Positions 1 to 6,360 of a stretch of DNA of 12,820 nt are shown here, in pieces (positions within the stretch are counted from its first letter, which is position 1; every line of letters starts with the position of its first letter). Made by a program: the position numbers and the translations under genes. The notes beneath the pieces are model-generated. The model searched no databases. It was not told the DNA's origin and saw only the letters and a list, made by a program, of their open reading frames with translations. The DNA is taken from assembly GCA_031546715.1 (NCBI GenBank), contig JAVBKA010000195.1, forward strand, positions 1 to 12,820. The letters run 5' to 3'. This stretch comes from JAVBKA01 sp031546715 (GTDB lineage: Bacteria; Bacillota; Clostridia; Oscillospirales; UBA929).

Positions 1-1
1 A

Positions 2-1633
2 GACACCACAACAGGCGACATCGCCAGCTTACCCATGACAATCACGACATCATGGGGCGCATTTGACGAAAAGAAGCCAGACAAAAAAGGCACAATCGGC
101 TTCACCGTTAAAGAGTACCCTTGGTATGACGGCTTGGTTACGTTCATGCTGATGCCCAACAGCACAGATGACGCAACAGATGGTCAGCTTGCTACTGTAA
201 CATTAACACCGCAAGAATGGGCAACCACCACACAAAAAATTTCATTCTACATGCAAACTCCTGACAAGGGTATATACATTCCTGCAAAAGGAGAAACTCC
301 GGCTACACAAGCAAATTTTAGCTATAAAGACCTAGACCTTAAAGCGGAAGTAAAAATTGGCTCTGGCACAGCTTTTACAGCAAATGCAACTATTGAACCT
401 GCCTCAAGCACTGACATTTCAGAAACACTGGTTAAAGACAAAGAAAACTTATACCTAGTATCTGTAGCTCTTGAAAAAGGTACTGCCTTTAAAACTGGCT
501 CATACACTGTTACCCTCAAACCTACTACAACAAATGCAGACACAAAACCGCATTATTCATGGGATAAGTTTATAATCCCAACAGTCACAATTATTTGCGA
601 GCAACCAACCTATACCCCGACATTTGCGGAAAATTCCAAATATTCGCTTACAATTAAAAACCCTGCCAAGGCTCTTTCAAAAGTGCAGGCAGCAAGCATT
701 ACAAGCGTAGCCTCGTACACCGAAATTACTGGAATAGTAGAAGAAAGTCTCCCAAAAATCACGGTTAAGCCAGTGGAAACTTCCGCAGAGCTTCAAGCTG
801 ATTTTGATCTTGATGCTGCTGACATTGATTTAAAATACAGTATAGATAGCGGCAAGACGATAGCAGACGGACTTCTCAAAATCAAGGATGAAAAGGGCAA
901 TGTCTACATCTTTGTTGTTAAAATTGGCACAGCCGATGGTTTGGCTAAATATTATACACCGAAACTTAAGGAAGACAGTGATGTAATATTCAGGGTGAGT
1001 AAACAGGCACAGGCACTCAAAGAGAGCGTAGCTAACGCAATTAATACATGGCAAGATTATGCAAAAGCTATTAATGGAAATTTAAATGACCTGCCGGTAA
1101 TAATTATTTCCAAAAAATCTCTAGAATCTAATTTTAGGTATCAATTCTACCTTGACGAAAGTGATAAGACGTTAGGCTATTCGCTGAAAGTGGATCTCGA
1201 TCGTAATTTTGTAAAAATTACTGATTCAGAGAATTACGTCTATATTTTCCTCATAACCGATGACCAGTTTTCGACAGCAAAACTTGAAGACAAATCTATT
1301 ACAAAGCCAAGCAATACTGGTGAAAGCCTTGGAATTATGAAGATTAGAGTTGATGGTGCATCTTTTAAAGCGATTAATAGTGGTACAGATGTTACTAATT
1401 GGTTCTCAAATCTTCCGGCAGGTGTTGCCGCTAAAATTGACGAATCTGTTGGTAATGCTCATAATAATGTCGATGTTTTGTTTTATCCTAAAGGAACACT
1501 TTCAGTTACACCTAAAACTGAAATCTCGTTCACTATACCAGTAAATTTTCTCTATACATACGGTTATAATGCCTCGAAAGGGTTAGTTTCCACATCCAAT
1601 CCCAACGCAACAATTGAAATTACAGCACCATAG
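2..1633 (+). CDS. Large secreted surface protein, paralogue 1 (5' truncated by window)
   Basis: The reading frame is open to the window edge, so the true start lies upstream; the Met at 35 is internal. The visible 543 residues align with residue 495 onward of the protein at 3394, and the opening DTTTGDIASLP matches DTTTGDVASLP there, so about 494 N-terminal residues including the signal peptide should be missing. A well-conserved central part (KEYPWYDGLVTFML, MQTPDKGIYIPAKG) runs to the family's second invariant Cys (codon 596-598, in TIICEQPTYTPTF). After this the protein diverges. It has two copies of a module that the paralogues carry once (about 680-945 and 1010-1265, each with LP-(K/V)-I followed by a (D/S)EKGNVYIF-like strand), then the family C-terminal module with WFSNLP (Trp codon 1400-1402). 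There is no LPXTG, SLH domain or C-terminal membrane helix. The part after about 620 looks more AT-rich than the part before. Function unknown; a surface or S-layer-like role is inferred. Confidence 0.85.
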   Translation, partial: DTTTGDIASLPMTITTSWGAFDEKKPDKKGTIGFTVKEYPWYDGLVTFMLMPNSTDDATDGQLATVTLTPQEWATTTQKISFYMQTPDKGIYIPAKGETPATQANFSYKDLDLKAEVKIGSGTAFTANATIEPASSTDISETLVKDKENLYLVSVALEKGTAFKTGSYTVTLKPTTTNADTKPHYSWDKFIIPTVTIICEQPTYTPTFAENSKYSLTIKNPAKALSKVQAASITSVASYTEITGIVEESLPKITVKPVETSAELQADFDLDAADIDLKYSIDSGKTIADGLLKIKDEKGNVYIFVVKIGTADGLAKYYTPKLKEDSDVIFRVSKQAQALKESVANAINTWQDYAKAINGNLNDLPVIIISKKSLESNFRYQFYLDESDKTLGYSLKVDLDRNFVKITDSENYVYIFLITDDQFSTAKLEDKSITKPSNTGESLGIMKIRVDGASFKAINSGTDVTNWFSNLPAGVAAKIDESVGNAHNNVDVLFYPKGTLSVTPKTEISFTIPVNFLYTYGYNASKGLVSTSNPNATIEITAP

Positions 1634-1663
1634 CAAGCATTTATCCGAAAGATTAACGAGCAT

Positions 1664-1701
1664 AGCACCCTAGCGGGAAGCCGTCGGGGGTGCATTTTTT
1701 T
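1664..1701 (+). terminator. Intrinsic terminator after paralogue 1
   Basis: GCACCC (1665-1670) pairs with GGGTGC (1688-1693), with an inner CGG-GAAG-CCG hairpin, followed by seven T (1695-1701). The 3' arm GCCGTCGGGGG (1680-1690) is identical to the 3' arm of the terminator at 6258-6268, but the 5' arm differs. Confidence 0.85.
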
Positions 1702-1745
1702 AACCAAAATTACCAAATTTTTCAAAATTTGCATTATAAAATATG

Positions 1746-1812
1746 CTCACAATTTCCTCACATATGCTTCACAAATACCTCACTTGCGTTTTTGACACCC
1801 AAATGGTACTAT
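1746..1812 (+). promoter_or_regulatory. Four-repeat (11-bp period) promoter upstream of flagellin
   Basis: Four hexamers lie at an exact 11-bp period: CTCACA 1746, CTCACA 1757, TTCACA 1768, CTCACT 1779. They abut a -35 of TTGCGT (1784-1789), then 17 bp, then TACTAT (1807-1812) preceded by TGG, giving an extended -10. The same layout and spacing recur at 6289-6355 and 12711-12777. Helically phased direct repeats just upstream of -35 are the usual site of PhoB/PhoP/OmpR-type response regulators; Bacillus PhoP boxes, for example, are TT(A/C/T)A(C/T)A hexamers with 5-bp spacers. The regulator itself is not in the window. Expected start of transcription is about 1818-1820. Confidence 0.75.
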
Positions 1813-1830
1813 AAATACACGATATCAGTG

Positions 1831-1899
1831 CTTTTGAAGATTTTTTAAAACTTGGAAATCAAAAAATAAATATTGAAAAGAACTAAAGGTCTTCAAAAG
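1831..1899. repeat. Perfect 10-bp inverted repeat spanning the flagellin promoters
   Basis: CTTTTGAAGA at 1831-1840 is the exact reverse complement of TCTTCAAAAG at 1890-1899, with 49 bp between. The left arm is just downstream of the four-repeat promoter start site, and the right arm lies inside the sigma-28 spacer. It could be a paired operator or a long-range stem in the longer leader. Confidence 0.6.
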
Positions 1900-1910
1900 A
1901 AAAACGATAT
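1883..1910 (+). promoter_or_regulatory. Sigma-28 (sigma-D type) promoter of flagellin
   Basis: CTAAAG (1883-1888) and CGATAT (1905-1910) give TAAA-N15-AACGATAT, close to the flagellar sigma consensus (TAAA-N15-GCCGATAA/T). Spacing is identical to the second such site at 9417-9444. Expected start is about 1916-1918. A sigma-28 promoter is what a flagellin gene normally has, which supports the call. Confidence 0.8.
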
Positions 1911-1933
1911 ATTGAGTGTAAGGCAAAAGAACA

Positions 1934-1951
1934 TGACGGAAGGATCCGTTA
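1934..1951 (+). promoter_or_regulatory. Leader hairpin with AGGA loop, possible CsrA-type site
   Basis: TGACGGA (1934-1940) pairs with TCCGTTA (1945-1951) with one G-U pair, leaving the tetraloop AGGA (1941-1944). CsrA proteins bind GGA in hairpin loops, and flagellin mRNA is a known CsrA target in Bacillus, where a second site overlaps the ribosome binding site. Here AAGGAGG at 2062 could be that second site. The hairpin is visible; the CsrA role is inference. Confidence 0.35.
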
Positions 1952-2030
1952 CTGGCGCTTAATATCGGAACTTGCTCGCACAGGCAGGGATCCCGAAGAA
2001 ATGTTACTTACCTTAACAAATTTATGTGTG

Positions 2031-2051
2031 GGCTTCGCATGATGCGGAGTT
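2031..2051 (+). promoter_or_regulatory. Stem-loop just upstream of flagellin ribosome binding site
   Basis: CTTCGCA (2033-2039) pairs with TGCGGAG (2043-2049) with a TGA loop and one G-U pair. Two more G-U pairs extend it to 2031/2051. It ends about 10 nt before AAGGAGG (2062-2068). Similar stem-loops sit before the genes at 3394 and 6592. Confidence 0.5.
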
Positions 2052-2076
2052 CCGGAAAGTCAAGGAGGAAAATTCA

Positions 2077-3093
2077 ATGCGTATCCAAAACAACATGATG
2101 GCTATCAACACCCATCGCCAACTCTCCACAAACCAAACTGCACAGGCTAAGTCAACAGAAAAACTAAGCTCAGGTTTCAGAATCAACAGAGCAGCCGACG
2201 ACGCCGCTGGTTTAACAATCAGTGAAAAAATGCGTTCACAGGTTCGCGGTCTCGGCCGTGCAAGCTCAAACGCACAAGACGGTATCTCAATGATTCAAGC
2301 GGCTGAAGGTGCTCTTCAAGAGTCCCAAAGCATTCTACAGCGTATGCGTGAGCTTTCAGTTCAGGGTTCTAACGGTGTCCCTGCTGCTGAAGACCGTGAC
2401 GCAATGCTCTCCGAGCTTGAGCAATTAGGCGAAGAGCTAGAGCGTATCTCTTCCACAACTAACTTCAACGGCAAGTATTTACTATCTGGTAAGTATGACG
2501 CAGCCGCCGATACCGTAGTTCGTGACGAAAACCAGCCTAAGTCCATCGCCGATATCGAGCCTGCATCTATCAATCTTCAAGTCGGTGCTAACACCAACAC
2601 TGGTGACGTTATCCAAGTAAACATTCAGGGCGTTTCACGTCAAGACTTACTGGGAGAAACATACGGCGCACTAAACGGCTTCAAGACCGAAGAAGGCATT
2701 GGTAACGCAGACCTTCGCGAAGATACAGCAACAGGTCACGTAGCAGGCGAAGATCCAGACGAAACAAAATGGCAGGGTCTCACAAACATCATCGACGGTA
2801 ACATCGATGTCGCAGGCGAAAAGGTTGATGACCAACAAGCATATACAGGTCTTGCTCGTATTTCAAACCTCCGCAGTAACCTCGGTGCTGTTCAAAACCG
2901 CTTAGAGCACACTGTTTCTAACGTTGATACAGTCGCTGAGAACATGCAAGCTGCTGAAAGCCGCATTCGTGACGTAGATATGGCTAAGGAAATGATGTCC
3001 TTCACAAAGAACAACATCCTAAACCAAGCTGCAACTGCAATGTTAGCTCAAGCAAACCAAGCTCCTCAGTCAGTTCTCCAACTACTCGGCTAA
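2077..3093 (+). CDS. Flagellin
   Basis: This is the filament subunit, exported through the flagellar type III apparatus, so it has no signal peptide. At 338 aa it is a short flagellin. The N-terminal D0/D1 coiled-coil region (about 1-150) begins MRIQNNMMAINTHRQL and contains LQRMRELSVQ (87-96), matching the segment of D1 recognised by TLR5 in other flagellins. A short variable middle follows (about 150-260), then the C-terminal D1/D0 region with MQAAESRIRDVDMAKEM and the end NQAPQSVLQLLG. The start at 2077 is chosen over the in-frame ATG at 2026 because AAGGAGG (2062-2068) sits 8 nt before it and flagellins start M-R-I-(Q/N)-N. It has both a sigma-28 promoter and a four-repeat promoter. Lying between two paralogous secreted-protein genes is unusual for flagellin. 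Other flagellar genes are not in the window. Codons look like those of a highly expressed gene. Called hag or fliC in relatives; symbol left blank because the window does not decide it. Confidence 0.97.
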   Translation: MRIQNNMMAINTHRQLSTNQTAQAKSTEKLSSGFRINRAADDAAGLTISEKMRSQVRGLGRASSNAQDGISMIQAAEGALQESQSILQRMRELSVQGSNGVPAAEDRDAMLSELEQLGEELERISSTTNFNGKYLLSGKYDAAADTVVRDENQPKSIADIEPASINLQVGANTNTGDVIQVNIQGVSRQDLLGETYGALNGFKTEEGIGNADLREDTATGHVAGEDPDETKWQGLTNIIDGNIDVAGEKVDDQQAYTGLARISNLRSNLGAVQNRLEHTVSNVDTVAENMQAAESRIRDVDMAKEMMSFTKNNILNQAATAMLAQANQAPQSVLQLLG

Positions 3094-3213
3094 TACATAT
3101 TAAAACTGTATTACAGCCTACTAGCTCATTTGTTGGCACTGCCGCATAATTGAGCGTTGTTAGGAGAAACCCCTCGCAATGCGAGCTGTTTAATGTGAGC
3201 AATATACTAATAT

Positions 3214-3239
3214 GCAAGCGGGCTGTATAGCCCGTTTGC
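3214..3239 (+). terminator. Hairpin downstream of flagellin, likely terminator
   Basis: GCAAGCGGGCT (3214-3224) pairs with AGCCCGTTTGC (3229-3239) with one G-U pair, loop GTAT. There is only a short T run, inside the 3' arm, so termination may be partial. The core CGGGCT-N4-AGCCCGTTT recurs at 6465-6483. A smaller hairpin, CTCGCA-A-TGCGAG, lies at 3173-3185. Confidence 0.6.
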
Positions 3240-3257
3240 CATATTACGAATTAATTC

Positions 3258-3274
3258 CTCACAAAATCCTCACA
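3258..3274 (+). promoter_or_regulatory. Two-repeat partial copy of the 11-bp CTCACA array
   Basis: CTCACA at 3258 and CTCACA at 3269 are 11 bp apart, as in the complete four-repeat arrays, but the next two positions (for example CGAA at 3281) do not match and no TTGC-N17-extended -10 follows. It is either a half-operator upstream of the 3394 gene or a decayed copy. Confidence 0.4.
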
Positions 3275-3346
3275 ATTTAGCGAAACTAGCAAATCTCAAT
3301 TCGGCAGCCCCAACCCTCGCGCGGGCAGTAAGGATACAGCCCGAAC

Positions 3347-3368
3347 GGCTATCTGCAAAGCAGAAGCC
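3347..3368 (+). promoter_or_regulatory. Bulged stem-loop before ribosome binding site of paralogue 2
   Basis: GGCT (3347-3350) pairs with AGCC (3365-3368). After a bulged A (3351), TCTGC (3352-3356) pairs with GCAGA (3360-3364), loop AAA. The stem ends 9 nt before AAGGAGG (3378-3384). Confidence 0.5.
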
Positions 3369-3393
3369 CAATATTATAAGGAGGCACTCCCTA

Positions 3394-6213
3394 ATGAAAA
3401 AGCTATTACTATCAGTATTCGCAATCGCACTTCTCGTAAGCTTCTTCACAGTACCTGCATATGGTCTGGAAGCTACACAAGTGGCTCGCACAGCCCCTGT
3501 TGCAGCGCCAAAAACTCTTGACGATTTCCAAAGTAACGCAACAGCATTACATAACATCCAATTTGCAAGCGGAACAAATCTTTTCATTCCTGCAACAGTC
3601 GTTCCTGGACAATTGGCAAAGGTTGAAGCTCCTCTTACTGTTGATGCAACTCAATTTTACATTGACCTCACAACAGAAAGACTTTACACAAAGCTTAACC
3701 CATCAACAGCCGCAAACAAAAACTTCATCCCAACACACTATAATGTTGACGGTGGAAAATATGTAGCGATTTCTTTTACACAAGATACACTTGACAAAAA
3801 CCTTTATTACATGGACTTTGCAAAGGTTCTTGATAAGGGCGGCGTAATTAATCTTATCACAGTCTATGATGCAGCAGCAAAAGCTCCGCAAAAATACGTA
3901 GCTTACGCCGCAGCCGATAAAGAAGCCGGAACAGAAGAAGTTGCCGGAGCAGACGGTTCAACAGTTTATTCATTCCCAAAAATCGGCGCACGTAATGCAT
4001 TTGCAAAAGTAGTTCTAGACTATTACACATGCAGATCTGTTGTAGGCAACGGAACAGGCTCATGGATTCCTGAAACCGGCGCAGAAAAGTACAATATCGC
4101 ACTAACTGAAGACGGCAAAGCTCCTAGCGACGCAGGCTGGGGAACAATTAGAGCTATCGCAGAAGGCGGAACATGGGACGATACATACGGCGTATTTGTT
4201 CAACCGCTAGATTCTGGCAAACAAGTTAAGGCTACTTACTTAGTTCGCACAAAACCAACCTTTGACCTAGATGCCAACTCATATGCCGCAGCTTCAAAAG
4301 CTAAAAAGCTTTCAGTCGCTGGTCTTGCAAAAGCTCCTGGTTTCAAAATTGATTACAAAAAAGAAGTAATCAAAGCAAAAGCAAATGCAATTGTCATGTC
4401 TGGCGACACAGTTCTATCTGGTAAAGTAACATATGATGTGTTTTCTGTAATCGCAAATGACACATACGGCGTAAAAGGCGAAGGCTCACAAACCCATAAT
4501 CAAGCCGCTGTTTTGACAGCCGACAAAGCTAAAGAACTTAAAATTGTTACTACAGATTACTCTTATGACGAATCCACTGGTAAATTTGTAAACGAAGATT
4601 CACTTTACGGAAAAACAATCGGTATCCGTATCGGCGTAGATTCAACTAAGAAAAGCAAACCTGCATCAGCAATTCAAAAAATTACAATTGCAGAGCGCTC
4701 AAAGATTTATGCAAAAGATTTTGCTCCTGTAGCAGAAAAAGGCAAGCTCACAATTGCTAAAACCTACGAAGTATACAGCAAAGATAAGCAAAAGTGGGGC
4801 GGTGCACCTAAAGCATCAGGCGCAATGGATCTTAAAGTTCGTATCAAAAACGCAGCTAAGTACGATGCTAAAACAGACACCACAACAGGTGATGTCGCTA
4901 GCTTACCTTTAACAATCACAACATCATGGGGACCATATGACGAAAAGAAGCCAGAGAAAAAAGGCACAACAGGTTTCGTAGTTAAAGAATACCCTTGGTA
5001 TGACGGCTTAGTTACATTCATGCTTAAGCCTAACAGCTCAGCCGATGCAACAGATGGACAGCTTGCTACAGTTACATTGACACCAGAGGAATATGCATCA
5101 GCAACTGATATTAAGGTTCAGTTCTACATGCAAACTCCTGATAAGGGCGTTTACATTCCAGCAAAGGGAACAACACCTGCTACACAAACTAACTTTAACT
5201 ATGCAGACCTAGGACTTATAGCAGAAGTTAAAATTGGCTCTGGTACAGCATTTACAGCAAACGCAACAATTGAACCTGCTTCAGATACTGACTCTTCTGA
5301 TCTAACACCTGTTTCAGGCAAAGCAAACTTATACTTAGTAACAGTAACACTTGAAAAAGGCACAGGATTTAAGAATGGTTCATATTCTGTTACACTTAAG
5401 CCAACCACAACAAATGCAACAACAAAGCCTAACTACTCTTGGGATAAGTTCGTTTTACCAACAGTATCCATAGTTTGCGAAACCCCAGCATACACACCAA
5501 CCTTTGATGAAGTCACTGGTGGCGAAGTTACTGTTAAGGGTGCAGCAAATGCAATGCCAGCAGCATCAGCATCAAGCATATCGACAGCAACAGCATCCAC
5601 ATTAGCTGCATGGTTGACCAAAGAGATTTCAGCAATCCCAACAATCACAATTAAGCAAACAGATGCAGACACACAAATCACAGGCAACTTAACTATTGCT
5701 GATGAAGGTTACTGCACAACAAAGGGAACAGCATCGTCTAAGGGTCTCGGTGCAATTTCATCTCTTGCAGGCGACAAACTAGTTGCTATCTACGACGCTA
5801 AGGGCAACATGTACGTGTACGCAGTAGTTATTGACCCGATTTCAGTAGCTAAAGTCGGAAACGTAGAATTGATTGGCGTAGCAACATCTACTTCAGCGGT
5901 TGCAATTAATAACGAAGCAACTATTTCACTTACAAACGCTACATTTGCTGACTTGACCGCTTCTACAGATGTTTCAACTACTTGGTTTTCTGGTCTTCCA
6001 ACAGGTGCAACGGCAAAAATCAAATCTAATGTTGATGCTGGAGCAGATTCAGTAGTAATTCAATTTACACTTCCTACATCAGCATCAACAGCTAAGCTCA
6101 GCATCTCAATTCCAAAAGCTGCTCTAGCCACAGTCAGCGCAAACGAACTCAAGAGCGATAAACTACCAGTCGTTTCTAACGAAAACGCTAAGTTCGCAGT
6201 AACAGCAAACTAA
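3394..6213 (+). CDS. Large secreted surface protein, paralogue 2
   Basis: 939 aa. The start is fixed by AAGGAGG (3378-3384, 9-nt spacer). A Sec signal peptide (about 1-24) ends AYG before LEATQ. The N-terminal half has a HYNVDGGKY motif and three degenerate segments of the form V-R-x-K...AS...I (about 280-310, 408-435, 479-511) that look like successive beta-sandwich repeats. Cys213 (DYYTCRS) and Cys695 (IVCETPAYTPTF) are invariant in the family; Cys774 is not. From about 705 the sequence diverges, with one module ending in DAKGNMYVYAVVIDPIS, then a C-terminal module with WFSGLP (Trp864) and SIPKAAL. No anchor, SLH, LPXTG or enzyme motif is visible. It is closest to paralogue 1, and the two are clearly alignable in DNA through the central part. 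Codon choice looks like that of flagellin, suggesting high expression. Family and function are not recognised; a secreted surface or S-layer-like protein is the inference. Confidence 0.95.
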   Translation: MKKLLLSVFAIALLVSFFTVPAYGLEATQVARTAPVAAPKTLDDFQSNATALHNIQFASGTNLFIPATVVPGQLAKVEAPLTVDATQFYIDLTTERLYTKLNPSTAANKNFIPTHYNVDGGKYVAISFTQDTLDKNLYYMDFAKVLDKGGVINLITVYDAAAKAPQKYVAYAAADKEAGTEEVAGADGSTVYSFPKIGARNAFAKVVLDYYTCRSVVGNGTGSWIPETGAEKYNIALTEDGKAPSDAGWGTIRAIAEGGTWDDTYGVFVQPLDSGKQVKATYLVRTKPTFDLDANSYAAASKAKKLSVAGLAKAPGFKIDYKKEVIKAKANAIVMSGDTVLSGKVTYDVFSVIANDTYGVKGEGSQTHNQAAVLTADKAKELKIVTTDYSYDESTGKFVNEDSLYGKTIGIRIGVDSTKKSKPASAIQKITIAERSKIYAKDFAPVAEKGKLTIAKTYEVYSKDKQKWGGAPKASGAMDLKVRIKNAAKYDAKTDTTTGDVASLPLTITTSWGPYDEKKPEKKGTTGFVVKEYPWYDGLVTFMLKPNSSADATDGQLATVTLTPEEYASATDIKVQFYMQTPDKGVYIPAKGTTPATQTNFNYADLGLIAEVKIGSGTAFTANATIEPASDTDSSDLTPVSGKANLYLVTVTLEKGTGFKNGSYSVTLKPTTTNATTKPNYSWDKFVLPTVSIVCETPAYTPTFDEVTGGEVTVKGAANAMPAASASSISTATASTLAAWLTKEISAIPTITIKQTDADTQITGNLTIADEGYCTTKGTASSKGLGAISSLAGDKLVAIYDAKGNMYVYAVVIDPISVAKVGNVELIGVATSTSAVAINNEATISLTNATFADLTASTDVSTTWFSGLPTGATAKIKSNVDAGADSVVIQFTLPTSASTAKLSISIPKAALATVSANELKSDKLPVVSNENAKFAVTAN

Positions 6214-6240
6214 CCAACCCCCAAGCATCCCCCTACACAC

Positions 6241-6277
6241 AAACCCCCGACGGCTTTGCCGTCGGGGGTTTACCTTT
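6241..6277 (+). terminator. Strong terminator after paralogue 2
   Basis: A perfect 14-bp stem, AAACCCCCGACGGC (6241-6254) with GCCGTCGGGGGTTT (6258-6271), has a TTT loop and T-rich sequence after it (TTTACCTTTT). A and T runs on both sides mean it could also work in the reverse direction. Confidence 0.92.
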
Positions 6278-6288
6278 TGCCCGCCACC

Positions 6289-6355
6289 CTCACACATCTC
6301 GCACATTTTTCTCACAAAGACCTCACTTGCATATTATCTACTTTTGTGCTAATAT
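6289..6355 (+). promoter_or_regulatory. Four-repeat (11-bp period) promoter, second copy
   Basis: CTCACA 6289, CGCACA 6300, CTCACA 6311 and CTCACT 6322 lie at an exact 11-bp period and abut the -35 TTGCAT (6327-6332). After 17 bp comes TAATAT (6350-6355) with TG at 6347-6348 (extended -10). Geometry is identical to 1746-1812 and 12711-12777. Expected start is about 6361-6363. Confidence 0.75.
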
Positions 6356-6360
6356 ATAAC

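Larger units (their letters stand above)
1634..2076 (+). other. 443-bp regulatory region upstream of flagellin
   Basis: This non-coding stretch holds, in order, the paralogue 1 terminator, an 11-bp-repeat promoter (1746-1812), a perfect 10-bp inverted repeat (1831-1840 and 1890-1899), a sigma-28 promoter (1883-1910), a leader hairpin with an AGGA loop (1934-1951), a second hairpin next to the ribosome binding site (2031-2051), and AAGGAGG at 2062-2068. The leader would be about 160 nt from the sigma-28 promoter and about 258 nt from the upstream one. Apart from the short in-frame extension that opens at 2026, I see no coding sequence in it. Confidence 0.8.
3094..3393 (+). other. Intergenic region between flagellin and paralogue 2
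   Basis: It contains two hairpins downstream of flagellin (3173-3185 and 3214-3239), two CTCACA hexamers 11 bp apart (3258-3273), an 11-mer ACTAGCAAATC (3285-3295) shared with the leader of the 6592 gene (6519-6529), a CGGGC/GCCCG stem (3322-3326 with 3339-3343), a bulged stem-loop (3347-3368) and the ribosome binding site AAGGAGG (3378-3384). I could not find a convincing -35/-10 pair for the 3394 gene, so read-through from flagellin or a promoter of unrecognised type is possible. Confidence 0.6.

Noticed and set aside
35..37. ATG at 35 as the start of the first gene
   Set aside because: The frame is open to the window edge and codons 2-34 match the paralogue at 3394 (DTTTGD-x-ASLP); there is no ribosome binding site or signal peptide at 35.
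1350..1544. 64-residue + strand frame inside paralogue 1
   Set aside because: It is out of frame with the conserved WF module that is aligned in all paralogues; it is a shadow frame.
1746..1783. Short CRISPR-like or tandem-repeat array
   Set aside because: Repeats are only 6 bp with variable 5-bp spacers and always sit on a promoter; this is a transcription-factor site pattern.
1792..1815. TTGACA (1792-1797) with TATAAA (1810-1815) as a sigma-A promoter
   Set aside because: The spacer is only 12 bp and 17 bp leads to a poor -10. The conserved pattern in the other two copies instead uses TTGCGT at 1784 and TACTAT at 1807.
2026..2076. ATG at 2026 as flagellin start (17-residue extension)
   Set aside because: The extension is unlike any flagellin N terminus and overlaps a leader hairpin; AAGGAGG at 2062 and the MRIQNN start support 2077.
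1911..2076. Cyclic-di-GMP riboswitch in the flagellin leader
   Set aside because: Such riboswitches are known before flagellar genes in clostridia, but I could not find the GEMM-I core (the A-rich GCAAACC and GACGCAAAGC parts) in order in this or the other leaders.
3133..3150. Sigma-54 promoter (TGGCAC) upstream of the 3394 gene
   Set aside because: The required GC at the -12 position with 10-bp spacing from GG is missing.
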